Shown: positions 29,386-40,030 of the stretch, in pieces
Numbering within the stretch: position 1 is the first letter of the stretch
Layout: every line of letters starts with the position of its first letter
Source: an uncultured Hyphomonadaceae bacterium
GTDB taxonomy: Bacteria > Pseudomonadota > Alphaproteobacteria > Caulobacterales > Hyphomonadaceae
Assembly (NCBI GenBank): GCA_938084575.1
Contig: CALKFG010000002.1
Span: 62,001 to 126,000 of the forward strand
DNA length: 64,000 bases
Direction of reading: 5' to 3'
Program-made: the position numbers and the translations under genes
Notes under the pieces: generated by a model
Told to the model about the DNA's origin: nothing
Seen by the model: the letters and a program-made list of their open reading frames with translations, nothing else
Databases searched by the model: none

Positions 29386-29804
29386 CCGACGATATCGGCT
29401 TCGCTGAAGAACTGCGCGATTTCAAGCGCGGCATTCTCGTCGGAATCTGACCCATGGGCCGAGTTCTCACCGATCGATTGGGCGAAGAGCTGCCGGATCG
29501 TGCCTTCGGCGGCTTCGGCCGGATTGGTCGCGCCCATAATGTCACGATACCGCGCCACAGCATTTTCGCCCTCAAGCACCTGAACCACAACCGGGCCGGA
29601 TGTCATGAACTCGACCAGCTCGCCGAAAAAGGGCCGCTCAGCATGGACGCCGTAGAAGCGCTCGGCCTGACCCTGAGTCATCTGGATCCGGCGCTGCGCG
29701 ACGATGCGCAGGCCGCCTTCCTCAATCACTTTGTTGATGGCACCGGTCAGATTGCGCTGAGTGGCGTCGGGCTTGAGGATCGAAAAAGTGCGGGTGCCAG
29801 CCAT
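29382..29804 (-). CDS. ndk: Nucleoside diphosphate kinase
   Basis: [64 protein letters not shown]. Confidence 0.96.
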   Translation of the reverse strand: MAGTRTFSILKPDATQRNLTGAINKVIEEGGLRIVAQRRIQMTQGQAERFYGVHAERPFFGELVEFMTSGPVVVQVLEGENAVARYRDIMGATNPAEAAEGTIRQLFAQSIGENSAHGSDSDENAALEIAQFFSEADIVG

Positions 29805-29937
29805 GGAAAGGCTCCTGTGAAGCAAGATTGGGTGTTCGGAGGCGGCTATAGCCACACCGCCCGGATGCCGCAAGCCGGTTCTCCAGTGGCGCTTGATCGC
29901 AACCGGGCCGGGGCCCTCAAACGGGACCCGGACCGGG

Positions 29938-30405
29938 TCAGCCCGCCTGGGTCCAGCCGGCTTCACTCTGCTGGAAATATTTCGCCACCAGACCGGCATC
30001 CCGGGCCGCCTTGAATTGCTGGCGCGCTTTTTGCCGGGCCGTCTCATCCCCGTCATCGAACAGGACCAGGCAGCGGTCAAAGGCGGCATTGACCGGCAGG
30101 TCGACCGCATCCATCAGCAGGGCGACTGCGGCGCTGTTGAGATTGTCCGCCCGGTCGGAAATCAGCACCGGCTGCACTGCCGGGTCCAGCCCCTCCGATG
30201 CGACATCCCCATGTGGCAGGAAGCTGGCCGCGTCATACGTCCACAGGGCGGCGTCAAGGGCGCTGCGCCGCGCCGGATCCGGACTGATCGCCAGGACCCG
30301 CCAGTTGCGGGCCAGGCATTTTTCCAGCAGGGGACCGACCGCGCTTTCCAGCGTTGTGCGCTTGAGGTGGTAAAACCACCATTCGGGCGCGGCGGGTGTG
30401 CTCAT
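29938..30405 (-). CDS. holC: DNA polymerase III subunit chi
   Basis: [70 protein letters not shown]; next to pepA. Confidence 0.88.
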   Translation of the reverse strand: MSTPAAPEWWFYHLKRTTLESAVGPLLEKCLARNWRVLAISPDPARRSALDAALWTYDAASFLPHGDVASEGLDPAVQPVLISDRADNLNSAAVALLMDAVDLPVNAAFDRCLVLFDDGDETARQKARQQFKAARDAGLVAKYFQQSEAGWTQAG

Positions 30406-30409
30406 GACC

Positions 30410-31873
30410 TCAGTCCTCGTAGGTGTCCGCGATCCAGCGATCGAGAAGCCGGGGACCGAAGCCACTGGCCCAGCTCGGATCGGTGACGGCCTTTTCGCCT
30501 TCGACCCAGGCCACGCCGGCAATATCGATATGGGCCCATTTCACGCCGTCCCGGATAAAACGCTGCAGGAACTGCGCTGCCGTGATCGAACCGGCCGCCC
30601 GGCCGCCAATATTGCGCATGTCGGCAAATTTTGATTTCAGCAGGCGATCATATTCCGGACCCAGCGGCAGGCGCCAGACCCGCTCGCCCTCATCGAGGCC
30701 AGCCGCGGTCAGCGCGTTTGCCAGCCCGTCATCATTGCAGAACAGTCCGGCGTGATGATGGCCAAGTCCAATCACGATGGCACCGGTCAGGGTTGCCAGA
30801 TCGACAATCGCCCGCGGCTTGAAATGTTCCTGAGCATACCAGAGCACATCGCACAGCACCAGGCGTCCTTCTGCATCGGTATTCTGAACCTCGATCGTCT
30901 GTCCGGACGCAGAGGTCAGCACATCGCCGGGCCGGATGGCATTGCCGTCCGGCATGTTTTCAACCAGACCGACAAGGCCAACCACATTGACCTTCGCCTT
31001 GCGCCGGGCCAGCGCCAGCATTGCCCCGGCAACGGCCGCGGAGCCGCCCATATCGCCGCGCATCTCTTCCATGCCGGCCCCCGGCTTGAGCGACACCCCG
31101 CCCGTATCGAAGCAGACACCCTTACCGACGAGCACAACCGGGTCCTGATCCGGATCCCCGCCCATCCATTTCATGATGCCGAGCTGGCTGTCGCGGACAC
31201 TGCCCTGCCCGACCCCAAGCATGGCGTTCATACCCAGCTTCGCCAGCGCCGCTTCCCCGAGAATCTCAACCTCGAGCCCATGTTCCGACAAGCCCTCAAG
31301 CCGCCGGGCATAGCTCTCCGGGTACAGATCGTTCGGCGCCATATTGACCAGATCGCGGGCCAGATAGGTTCCGGCTGCAGCAGCTTCAAGCGGGACAAAA
31401 TCCTGTCGGGCCTGTTCCCCGTCGGGAACAATCAGCGTCACCGATGTCAGCGACGGCTTCTGGTCCGCCTTCAGTTGGGTGTGGTAGGTATCGAAGCGAT
31501 AGGCCGCCAGCATGACGCCAAGCGCGATGCGCGGCGCATCGGCTGCATCGAGGTCGTTCAGGTCAAGCGCCGAAAACCCGCTATTGGCGAGCGCCTTGTA
31601 GAGTTCGCCCCCGATACGCTCAAGCGTCCGGGCATCACGACTGGCGGCGCCATAACCGATCAGCACCGCCCGGCGTGCGGAGGCCGAGGCCGGCAGGACC
31701 ACGCTGACCGACTGACCAACTTTTCCGGAAAAGGCCCCGGCCTTCAAAGCCTCACCCAGCAATCCGCCGCTGGCCGTATCCAGCGCCTGCGCCGCGGCCT
31801 TTAAGGTCCCGTTTTCAGCCACCAGAAAGACCTGCACATCGGACGATGACTTTTCGCTAAAACCAATCTTCAT
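30410..31873 (-). CDS. pepA: Leucyl aminopeptidase (M17)
   Basis: VVLVGKGVCFDTGGVSLKPGAGMEEMRGDMGGSAAV, QNTDAEGRLVLCDVLWYA. Confidence 0.95.
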   Translation of the reverse strand: MKIGFSEKSSSDVQVFLVAENGTLKAAAQALDTASGGLLGEALKAGAFSGKVGQSVSVVLPASASARRAVLIGYGAASRDARTLERIGGELYKALANSGFSALDLNDLDAADAPRIALGVMLAAYRFDTYHTQLKADQKPSLTSVTLIVPDGEQARQDFVPLEAAAAGTYLARDLVNMAPNDLYPESYARRLEGLSEHGLEVEILGEAALAKLGMNAMLGVGQGSVRDSQLGIMKWMGGDPDQDPVVLVGKGVCFDTGGVSLKPGAGMEEMRGDMGGSAAVAGAMLALARRKAKVNVVGLVGLVENMPDGNAIRPGDVLTSASGQTIEVQNTDAEGRLVLCDVLWYAQEHFKPRAIVDLATLTGAIVIGLGHHHAGLFCNDDGLANALTAAGLDEGERVWRLPLGPEYDRLLKSKFADMRNIGGRAAGSITAAQFLQRFIRDGVKWAHIDIAGVAWVEGEKAVTDPSWASGFGPRLLDRWIADTYED

Positions 31874-31965
31874 AAAACAACTCCATCATGGCCGCAGACT
31901 AGGCATCGACGTGCGGCACGCAACTCGTTAGTCACGTACATACACAGCTGGTCAGCCATTTCACG

Positions 31966-33069
31966 ATGAATCGTATACAAACCTACATCTTTTTCCGCGT
32001 CTGCCGCTCCGTCCTTATCATCGTCGGCGGCCTCGCGCTCCTCGCCATCCTGGCCCAGGGGCTGTCGCGGACCGATATCATTGTTGAAAATCGCCAGTCG
32101 GCGCTCACCTATTTCCAGATTGTCGCGCTCGGTGCGCCGCAAATCATGGCCCTGCTTACCCCCATGGCCATGTTTGTAGCCGGGGTCTGGGCCCTGAACC
32201 GGCTGCACAGCGACAGCGAAATCATCGTCGCAAACGCCGCAGGCATGAGCCGGTGGCAGGTCGCCCAGCCCGTGATCGTGATGGCCGTTCTGGCCGCCAT
32301 CATTCACCTGGGCGTGAATATCGCGGTCCAGCCCCTGGCCCAGCGCACCATGCGCGAAGCGGTTTATGCCGCCCGGGCCGACCTCGCCTCGTCGCTTGTC
32401 CGGCCCGGCCAGTTTACCCGTCCGGACGACGAACTTGCCGTGTTCGCCCGCGAACTCAGCGGCAGCGACTTCCTCGGCATCCAGATTTCCGAAAGCCCGG
32501 ATTCCGTCAACGGCCGGGACTATCTTGCCCAGCGCGGCCGCTTCATTGAGGTCGATGGCCGACCCAGCATCGTGATGTTCGATGGCGAGGTTCACCAGCT
32601 CGACGAGGACGGCGCCCTCAACATTTTACGGTTTGACCAGTCAACCTTTGACCTGAGCCCGTTTATCGAAGCGCCGCAAAGCCTGGTCCTGAAAGCCTCT
32701 GACCGCTTTCTGACCGAATTGATCTGGATCGACACCTCCAATCCGGATGAGCTGGCCAATCGGGATCTGTATTTCGCCGAACTGAACGCCCGGCTGACCG
32801 CACCGCTGACCAGTATCAGCCTGGCCCTGCTTGCGATTATTGCGGTCCTGGGCGGCCATTTCAGTCGCCGCGGCTACAGCCGACGCATCGCCGGCGCCTC
32901 GGCCGTGGCCCTGACGCTGATCATCGCCCAGCTTGCCCTGCAATCGGCCAGCGTTGCCCGGCGTGACCTCAACACATTACAATGGGCCGCCCCCTTGCTG
33001 ACCATTACCGTTTTCTCAGTCCTGCTGTTCCGGAAAACGCTGGCCCGCCCAAGGCTGGCGGCGACATGA
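31966..33069 (+). CDS. lptF: LPS export ABC transporter permease LptF
   Basis: MNRIQTYIFFRVCRSVLIIVGGLALLAILAQGLSRTDII, YjgP/YjgQ topology, divergent from pepA. Confidence 0.9.
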   Translation: MNRIQTYIFFRVCRSVLIIVGGLALLAILAQGLSRTDIIVENRQSALTYFQIVALGAPQIMALLTPMAMFVAGVWALNRLHSDSEIIVANAAGMSRWQVAQPVIVMAVLAAIIHLGVNIAVQPLAQRTMREAVYAARADLASSLVRPGQFTRPDDELAVFARELSGSDFLGIQISESPDSVNGRDYLAQRGRFIEVDGRPSIVMFDGEVHQLDEDGALNILRFDQSTFDLSPFIEAPQSLVLKASDRFLTELIWIDTSNPDELANRDLYFAELNARLTAPLTSISLALLAIIAVLGGHFSRRGYSRRIAGASAVALTLIIAQLALQSASVARRDLNTLQWAAPLLTITVFSVLLFRKTLARPRLAAT

Positions 33070-34184
33070 TCGCGTCCCGTCTGCAGCGCTATATTTTCAT
33101 CCGCATATTCAGTGCGCTCAGTATCGTGCTCGGCATCTTCATGATCACCATTCTGCTGGTCGACGTGGTCGAGCAGCTTCGCACCGTGGGCAATGATGTC
33201 GACCTGTCGGTGTTCCGGGCCATCCAGCTGGCGACGATGAAGTTGCCGGCCCTGATCGAGGAAACCCTGCCCTTCGCGGTCCTGGTGGCGGCGATGATCA
33301 GTTACAATGCGCTGAACAAAAGCTCAGAACTCTCCGTCATCCGGGCGATGGGCCAGTCGGCCTGGCAGTTCCTGATGCCCGCCATTGCCATGGGCACACT
33401 TCTGGGCTTGTTCTCCATGATGGTTCTCAACCCGATGGGGGCCACGCTGTCGCAGGAATTCGAGACGACCCGCAGCAGCCTGCTTGAAAAAGCCAATCCA
33501 CGGCGCGACCTGACCCGGTCCGATATCTTCCTCCGGCAGGGAACCGATAACAGCCAGATCCTGATTCATGCCGCCCGTGTCGATGCATCGGGTCGGTCTT
33601 TTTCCGATGTGAAATTTATCGAGGAAAGCCGGATTTTCGACGGCGCCAGACCGACCCAGAATTTCCGCTTTACCCGCCGGATTGATTCCGAGCGCGCGCA
33701 ACTGATGGACGGGTTCTGGCAGCTGGAAAACATCATCGAAAATGACGGGCAATCCGCGCCCCGAAGCATGGCGCGCCTCGCCATCGAGACCGATCTCGAT
33801 CCCAATTCCCTGATGACCCGCTTTACATCTCCGTCGACCATCAGCTTCTGGGACTTGCCGGGCTTCATTGAGCGAACCCGCCGCGCCGGGCTGGAAACGT
33901 CGCGCTTCAGCATCCGCTTCTGGGGCCTGACCGCGCTGCCCATCCTGTACACGGCGATGGCCCTGATCGGGGCTCTGGTCTGCCTCAGGCTGCCGCGGCT
34001 CGGCGGAACATCGCAACTTGTCGCCGCCGGCGCGGGGGCCGCCACGGCCCTGTTCTTCCTTATCCAGTTTGCCTCAAGCCTGGGTGCGTCGGGCGCGGTT
34101 CCGCCGCTGATCGCCGCCTGGTCCCCGGCCCTGTGCGCTTTGTTCATTGCGCTGACCATCATTTCCTATCAGGAGGACGGTTGA
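33066..34184 (+). CDS. lptG: LPS export ABC transporter permease LptG
   Basis: MIASRLQRYIFIRIFSALSIVLGIFMITILLVDVVEQLR; ATGA overlap with lptF. Confidence 0.92.
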   Translation: MIASRLQRYIFIRIFSALSIVLGIFMITILLVDVVEQLRTVGNDVDLSVFRAIQLATMKLPALIEETLPFAVLVAAMISYNALNKSSELSVIRAMGQSAWQFLMPAIAMGTLLGLFSMMVLNPMGATLSQEFETTRSSLLEKANPRRDLTRSDIFLRQGTDNSQILIHAARVDASGRSFSDVKFIEESRIFDGARPTQNFRFTRRIDSERAQLMDGFWQLENIIENDGQSAPRSMARLAIETDLDPNSLMTRFTSPSTISFWDLPGFIERTRRAGLETSRFSIRFWGLTALPILYTAMALIGALVCLRLPRLGGTSQLVAAGAGAATALFFLIQFASSLGASGAVPPLIAAWSPALCALFIALTIISYQEDG

Positions 34185-34248
34185 GCGGTAGGCTGCTTGA
34201 CACCCGGCCTTCCGACACCCACTTTCCGGCGCCTCAGAGGAGCCCCGC

Positions 34249-36840
34249 ATGAAGGTTGTCATTGTCGAGTCGCCGGCCAAGGCCAAGACCATCAACAAGT
34301 ATCTGGGCCCCGATTATAAGGTTCTGGCGTCTTATGGTCATATCCGCGACCTGCCGTCGAAGGACGGATCGGTCGACCCGGACAATGATTTTGAAATGGT
34401 CTGGCAGGCCGACTCCAAATCGCAAGTGCGAATCCGCGAGATCGCCGAAGCCGTCAAAGGCTCTGACAAGCTGATCCTAGCCACCGACCCCGATCGGGAA
34501 GGGGAAGCGATTTCCTGGCACCTGCTGGAAGCCCTGCAAAAACGCCGGGCCTTGAAGAAAGACATCCCGGTCGAGCGCGTGGTGTTCAATGCCATCACCA
34601 AATCCGCCGTGACCAAGGCGATGCTGGAGCCGCGCCAGGTCGACCAGGAGCTGGTCGATGCCTATCTGGCCCGCCGCGCGCTCGACTATCTCGTCGGATT
34701 CAACCTGTCCCCGGTCTTGTGGCGCAAACTGCCTGGCTCGCGGTCGGCCGGACGGGTCCAGTCGGTCGCCCTGCGCCTGATTTGCGAGCGGGAACTGGAG
34801 ATCGAGACCTTTAACCCACAGGAATACTGGACCATCGGCGCCGAATTGCGGGCACCGGATGGGAGCAATTTCGAGGCCCGCCTGCATGCCCTGAATGGCA
34901 AACCCCTGAAGAAGTTCAGCCTTCCCGATGCCGCCAGCGCCCAGTCGGCTCTGGAGATTGTCCGGCGGGGCGGCTTCAGCGTCAGCTCGGTCGATGCCAA
35001 GCCGATCAAGCGGAACCCACCGCCGCCATTCATCACCTCGACTCTGCAGCAGGATGCCTCGCGCCGGCTCGGCTTCTCAGCCAAGCGCACGATGCAGGCC
35101 GCCCAGAAACTGTATGAGGATGGACGCATCACCTATATGCGAACCGACGGCGTCAATATGGCCGAGGAAGCCTATGTCGCCGCCCGCGCCCATATCCAGT
35201 CGGCGTATGGCGCCCGCTACCTTCCGGAAAAAACCCGCCGCTACACGTCCAAGCAGAAGAATGCGCAGGAAGCGCACGAAGCCATTCGGCCCACCAATTT
35301 CTCGCTTCGCCCGGAAGATTACAAGCAGTCCGACCCGGATCTGTGGAAATTATACGGCCTGGTCTGGCGTCGCGCCGTGGCCTCGCAAATCGAGGCGGCT
35401 CAGTTCGAGCGCACCACGATTGACCTCACATCGAAGGACGGTGACGCCGGACTCAGAGCCAGTGGTCAGGTTCTGGTGTTCGACGGCTTTATTAAACTCT
35501 ACACCGAAGGCCGCGATGACGGAGATCTCGACGAGGATCAGGAAGCGCGCCTGCCCTCTGTTGCCCGCGGCGACCATGCAGACCTGCTCGACTGCAAGTC
35601 CGAACAGCATTTCACCACGCCGCCCCCGCGGTTTTCCGAAGCGTCTCTGGTCAAACGGCTGGAAGAGCTCGGCATCGGGCGGCCGTCGACCTTTGCCTCG
35701 ACCCTCTCGACCCTCGAGGATCGCGATTATGTGCGGCTGGAAAAGAAGCAGCTGATCCCGGAAGATAAGGGCCGTCTGGTCACCGCCTTCCTGGAGAATT
35801 TTTTCCTCAAATACGTTCAGTATGACTACACCGCCAATCTCGAGGAGAAGCTGGACGTCATTTCCGATGGCAAGCTGAACTGGAAGATCTTTCTCAATGA
35901 CTTCTGGAAAGAATTCCATGCGGCGATTGCCGACACCAAGGACCTCCGGGTCAGTGAAGTGCTCGATGCGCTGAATGAAACCCTCGGGCCATATGTGTTC
36001 CCAAGCCTTGATGCAGATGGCAATGCCAAGGAAAATCCGCGTCAATGTCCCCTGTGTCAGCAGGGCGATCTGAGCATGAAGCTCGGCAAGCATGGTGCCT
36101 TTGTCGGCTGCTCGCGCTATCCCGACTGCAAGTTCACCCGGCAGTTCTCCAGCGATGGTCAGGACGCCGGGGCCCTCAATCCCGACGGCACGGAGCTCGG
36201 TCTGCATCCCGACCTCGGTGTTCCGGTCCTGCTGAAATCAGGGCGGTTCGGACCTTATGTTGAGATGACCCCGCCCGGAGAGGAAAAGCCCAAGCGCTCA
36301 AGCCTGCCAAAGGGCTGGACACCCGATACGCTTGAGCTGGCGGCAGCGGTTCGCCTGTTGGCCCTGCCGCGGGAAGTCGGCAAGCACCCGGAGGATGGGG
36401 AGCCGATCCTTGCCAATCTTGGCCGCTACGGGCCCTATGTTCAGCACCTCAAAACCTATGCCAATATCGGCAGCATTGAGGATGTGTTCGACATCGGACT
36501 GAACCGCGCCGTGACCCTGATCGCGGAAAAGCGGGCCAATCCCCGCGGGCGCGGCGGCACGGCGACCGTGCTGAAAGACCTCGGGAAACATCCCGGCGAT
36601 GATGCACCCGTGCAGGTTCTCCAGGGACGCTACGGCCCGTATGTCAAGCATGGCAAGACCAATGCGACCCTGCCGAAAAACATGCAGCCCGACGATCTGA
36701 ACATCGACCAGGCCCTCGAATTGCTGGCTGAGAAAGAAAAAAAGGGCGCCGGTCGCAAGAAAAAAGCGCCTGCAGCGAAGAAAAAGGCGGCGCCCAAGAA
36801 AAAAGCTGCCCCGCCCAAGACAGCGCCGGCCGCCAAATAG
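34249..36840 (+). CDS. topA: DNA topoisomerase I
   Basis: MKVVIVESPAKAKTINKYLG, DPDREGEAISWHLLEAL, RITYMRTDGVNMAEEAY, zinc finger CPLCQQGDLSMKLGKHGAFVGCSRYPDC, Lys/Ala-rich tail. Confidence 0.97.
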   Translation: MKVVIVESPAKAKTINKYLGPDYKVLASYGHIRDLPSKDGSVDPDNDFEMVWQADSKSQVRIREIAEAVKGSDKLILATDPDREGEAISWHLLEALQKRRALKKDIPVERVVFNAITKSAVTKAMLEPRQVDQELVDAYLARRALDYLVGFNLSPVLWRKLPGSRSAGRVQSVALRLICERELEIETFNPQEYWTIGAELRAPDGSNFEARLHALNGKPLKKFSLPDAASAQSALEIVRRGGFSVSSVDAKPIKRNPPPPFITSTLQQDASRRLGFSAKRTMQAAQKLYEDGRITYMRTDGVNMAEEAYVAARAHIQSAYGARYLPEKTRRYTSKQKNAQEAHEAIRPTNFSLRPEDYKQSDPDLWKLYGLVWRRAVASQIEAAQFERTTIDLTSKDGDAGLRASGQVLVFDGFIKLYTEGRDDGDLDEDQEARLPSVARGDHADLLDCKSEQHFTTPPPRFSEASLVKRLEELGIGRPSTFASTLSTLEDRDYVRLEKKQLIPEDKGRLVTAFLENFFLKYVQYDYTANLEEKLDVISDGKLNWKIFLNDFWKEFHAAIADTKDLRVSEVLDALNETLGPYVFPSLDADGNAKENPRQCPLCQQGDLSMKLGKHGAFVGCSRYPDCKFTRQFSSDGQDAGALNPDGTELGLHPDLGVPVLLKSGRFGPYVEMTPPGEEKPKRSSLPKGWTPDTLELAAAVRLLALPREVGKHPEDGEPILANLGRYGPYVQHLKTYANIGSIEDVFDIGLNRAVTLIAEKRANPRGRGGTATVLKDLGKHPGDDAPVQVLQGRYGPYVKHGKTNATLPKNMQPDDLNIDQALELLAEKEKKGAGRKKKAPAAKKKAAPKKKAAPPKTAPAAK

Positions 36841-36946
36841 GCCGGGCCAGCCTGGCTTGCCCAAACGCACCGTCTCTTGGCTCCGGTTTGCCTTAACCAG
36901 CTAAATTTGGCAGTCTCTGGTCTGGCCGGCAGGAGGGGACAGGCTC

Positions 36947-37768
36947 ATGGTTCGGGGTTATCTGGTGAAGCTGGGCGGCGTACTGCTGGCCAGTCTGGCT
37001 CTGGCGGCGTGCGAACAGGCCAGAACAGAGCTCGAGGACTTGCGCGACAGCGTGCGCGTGCCCGCCCCCGAAGAGGTCTCCGGGGCCGTCGGCACCCTGG
37101 TCGAGGACACCCGGGCCAACCTGCAGCGGCGCAGCGGCATGGCAACTCCGGATACGGCCGGCCTGAGCGCTGTTGCAGAGACGACGCCAGACCTGGCCGG
37201 TGCCGCCCGGCCGTCGCGCCTGACCGGTGGTCGGGCATCTGTTTTTCCCCAGACGCTGAAACTGTGCGCCATGAGCGAGATCAGCAATGCACCGCGCAGC
37301 CGGGACGGCACCGTGACGGCCTACACTCCGCTGGTCCAGGCGGGTCCGGATCTGGCGCTGGCCGTGGCGCCCGTGGCCGAGGCCTGCCTGTCGTCGGGCT
37401 TTGGTCCGCGCGGCGACCGTCTGCACAAGGGGATCGACCTTCACCACAATCAGGAAACGGCTATTTTTGCCGCCGCATCCGGCGCCATCAAGCAGATCAA
37501 ATACCGCGATGATTATGGCAATATGATTGTCATCGACCATGGCGACGGCGTGTATTCGCGGTATGCCCACCTGGCCGGCTTCGCCCCCGGCCTGACCCCC
37601 GGAACGCCGGTTCAGATGGGTCAGACCATCGGACAGATGGGCAACACGGCCGCCTATCGCATCCCGGTACACCTGCATTACGAAGTGCTCGAGGGTGACT
37701 GGGATTCGCAGGCCGGAAGCTTCGGGCTCAACCCGGTCGACCTGTTCGACCTGCCACCTGCAAATTAA
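36947..37768 (+). CDS. M23-family peptidoglycan DD-metalloendopeptidase, predicted lipoprotein
   Basis: Lipobox SLALAAC; SGFGPRGDRLHKGIDLHHN, YAHLAGF, HLHYEV. Confidence 0.9.
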   Translation: MVRGYLVKLGGVLLASLALAACEQARTELEDLRDSVRVPAPEEVSGAVGTLVEDTRANLQRRSGMATPDTAGLSAVAETTPDLAGAARPSRLTGGRASVFPQTLKLCAMSEISNAPRSRDGTVTAYTPLVQAGPDLALAVAPVAEACLSSGFGPRGDRLHKGIDLHHNQETAIFAAASGAIKQIKYRDDYGNMIVIDHGDGVYSRYAHLAGFAPGLTPGTPVQMGQTIGQMGNTAAYRIPVHLHYEVLEGDWDSQAGSFGLNPVDLFDLPPAN

Positions 37769-37807
37769 ACCGCGCAATCTCCGGCGAGTCCGCCTATATC
37801 CCCGACC

Positions 37808-40030
37808 ATGAGCTTTCCAGACCGACAAACTGTCCTGGACTTCCTCCGGGACAATCCGCAGATGACGCGAAAGCAGGACATTGCGCGCGGTCTCGATGTG
37901 AAAGGCCGGGAGCGCCAGACCCTCCGCCAGATCCTGAAAGAAATGGAGGCTGAGGGCAGCCTCAGCCCGACCGGGAAGCGGGCGTATGCCCGCAGCGACC
38001 TGCCGCCGCCGACCTGTATCATCCGGTTTGAGCGGATCGACACGGGGGGTGACCTGGTGGCCCGCGCCATGGGCAAGGACGGCCCGTTCGGTCCCGACCT
38101 GCTGTTTGACGGCTATGCCGGCAAGAGCCGCGGCCCGGCCCCCGGCATTGGCGATCGCGGCCTGGCCCGTCTGCGCCAGGACGAGACCGGATGGTCGGTC
38201 CGCCTGATCAAGCTGTTCGAGACCCGGGACGAGGAGTCGCCCCTGACCGGCGTCTATGAGACCACCGGGCGCGGTGGCCGCATCCGCCCGGCCAGCCGCA
38301 AGGAAAAACGCACCCTCCTGGTCCGGGAAGAGGACCGCAACGGCGCCGAGCCCGGCGACCTGGTCAAGGTCCTGCCCCTGCCGCAGCGCGACCGCGGCCC
38401 GGTCCGGGCCCGCATCCTTGACATTCTCGGCCGGGAAGACGATCCCCGGGCGGCTTCGCTCCTGGCCATTGCCGCCCATGACCTGCCGGTTGATTTTCCC
38501 GATGCGGTGCTGGCCGAAGCCCGCCGCGCCAGCCCGGCCCCGACTGCCCGCGAGGATCTGCGGTCGCTGCCGCTGATCACCATCGATCCGGCCGATGCCC
38601 GCGACCATGATGACGCCATCTATGCGCAGGCCACCGAGACCGGCTGGCGGGTCGTCATCGCCATTGCCGACGTCGCCGCCTATGTCACGTCCGAAACCGC
38701 GCTGGACCAGGAAGCCCGCCGGCGGGGCAACTCCACCTATTTCCCCGACCGGGTGGTGCCAATGCTGCCCCTCGCCCTGTCGGCCGGCGACTGTTCGCTC
38801 AAACAGGATGAGGACCGGCTGTGCTTCGCCGTGGAGCTGCAGATCTCCCCACAGGGCACCAAGCAGGGGCACCGCTTCTTCCGCGCGATCATGCGCTCGG
38901 CCGCAGCCCTGTCCTATGAAGAAGCCCAGACCGCCATTGACGGTTACCCCAGCGACCGGGCCGCGCCGCTGCTCGACACGGTGCTGAGACCGCTCTGGGG
39001 TGCCTATCACGCCCTTGAGACGGCACGCCAGGCCCGCGCCCCCCTCGCCCTCGACCTGCCCGAGCGCAAGATCGAAATTGACGCCGAAGGCCAGGTCACC
39101 GGCATCCGGACCAAAGCGCGGTTCGACGCCCACAAGCTGGTCGAGGAAATGATGATCCAGGCCAATGTTGCCGCTGCCGAAACGCTGGAGGACAAACAGG
39201 CCAGGCTTCTCTACCGGGTGCATGACAGCCCGAGCGACGCCAAAATGGCCGCCCTGGCCGATTTCCTCAGCACGCTCGACGTCAAATGGCCGCTGGGCGA
39301 AGTGCCCCAGACCGGCCGGTTCAACCGCCTGCTGGCCGATTTCGACGGCACGGACTCGGCCGAGGCGATTTCGGAAATTGTCCTGCGCAGCCAGGCCCAG
39401 GCCATATACAGCCCGGACAATATTGGCCATTTTGGCCTCAACCTGTTGCGCTATGCGCATTTTACCTCACCCATACGACGCTACAGCGACCTGATCGTCC
39501 ACCGGGCCTTGATCGCCGCGCTCGGCCTCGGGCCTGATGGGCTGAGCCAGGCCGACATGGTCGGCCTCGATGCGCTCGCGACCCATCTGGTGATGACCGA
39601 ACGCCGGTCGATGGCCGCTGAACGGGACGCCAATGACCGTTACCTGGCGCGGTTCCTGGCCGATCAGCTGGGGGCTGAATTCGAAGGCCGGATCACCGGC
39701 ATGGCCAAAGCCGGCCTGTTCGTTCGCCTCGCCGGGACCGGCGCCGACGGCTTCGTCCCGGCCGCCACGCTGTCGCAGGATTTCTGGCATTTCGCGGACG
39801 GCGAAATGGCGATGGTCGCCGATCGCTCCGGAAAACGGTATGAAATGGGCCAGGAGGTCACGGTCCGGCTGAACGAGGTCACACCGCTGGAAGGCGGCCT
39901 GTTGCTGGACATGCTCAGCCCCCCGAGGCCGGCACGCCCGGGCCATAAAACCACCGGGCGCCGGCGGGGCTCAGGCCCGGCTGGTCGGAGTGGTCGGCAA
40001 GGAAAATCAAAAGGACGCCGCCGCTCATGA
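37808..40030 (+). CDS. rnr: Ribonuclease R
   Basis: LPLITIDPADARDHDDAIYA, ARRRGNSTYFPDRVVPMLPLALS, YAHFTSPIRRYSDLIVHRAL, S1 domain near C-terminus. Confidence 0.96.
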   Translation: MSFPDRQTVLDFLRDNPQMTRKQDIARGLDVKGRERQTLRQILKEMEAEGSLSPTGKRAYARSDLPPPTCIIRFERIDTGGDLVARAMGKDGPFGPDLLFDGYAGKSRGPAPGIGDRGLARLRQDETGWSVRLIKLFETRDEESPLTGVYETTGRGGRIRPASRKEKRTLLVREEDRNGAEPGDLVKVLPLPQRDRGPVRARILDILGREDDPRAASLLAIAAHDLPVDFPDAVLAEARRASPAPTAREDLRSLPLITIDPADARDHDDAIYAQATETGWRVVIAIADVAAYVTSETALDQEARRRGNSTYFPDRVVPMLPLALSAGDCSLKQDEDRLCFAVELQISPQGTKQGHRFFRAIMRSAAALSYEEAQTAIDGYPSDRAAPLLDTVLRPLWGAYHALETARQARAPLALDLPERKIEIDAEGQVTGIRTKARFDAHKLVEEMMIQANVAAAETLEDKQARLLYRVHDSPSDAKMAALADFLSTLDVKWPLGEVPQTGRFNRLLADFDGTDSAEAISEIVLRSQAQAIYSPDNIGHFGLNLLRYAHFTSPIRRYSDLIVHRALIAALGLGPDGLSQADMVGLDALATHLVMTERRSMAAERDANDRYLARFLADQLGAEFEGRITGMAKAGLFVRLAGTGADGFVPAATLSQDFWHFADGEMAMVADRSGKRYEMGQEVTVRLNEVTPLEGGLLLDMLSPPRPARPGHKTTGRRRGSGPAGRSGRQGKSKGRRRS

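Noticed and set aside
34186-34194. CGGTAGGCT after the lptG stop also found after the ruvX stop (51207-51215)
   Set aside because: Looked for homology explaining the rearrangement; a shared 9-mer is expected by chance in 64 kb and the flanks do not align well.
36721-36840. Lys/Ala repeat-rich 3' end of topA
   Set aside because: Basic low-complexity C-terminal tails are common on bacterial TopA; not a separate repeat element.
36893-39460. 855-aa minus-strand ORF antisense to M23 and rnr
   Set aside because: It is the shadow frame of two well-supported plus-strand genes in GC-rich DNA; the translation is low-complexity (G/Q/R/H-rich) with no recognisable domain.
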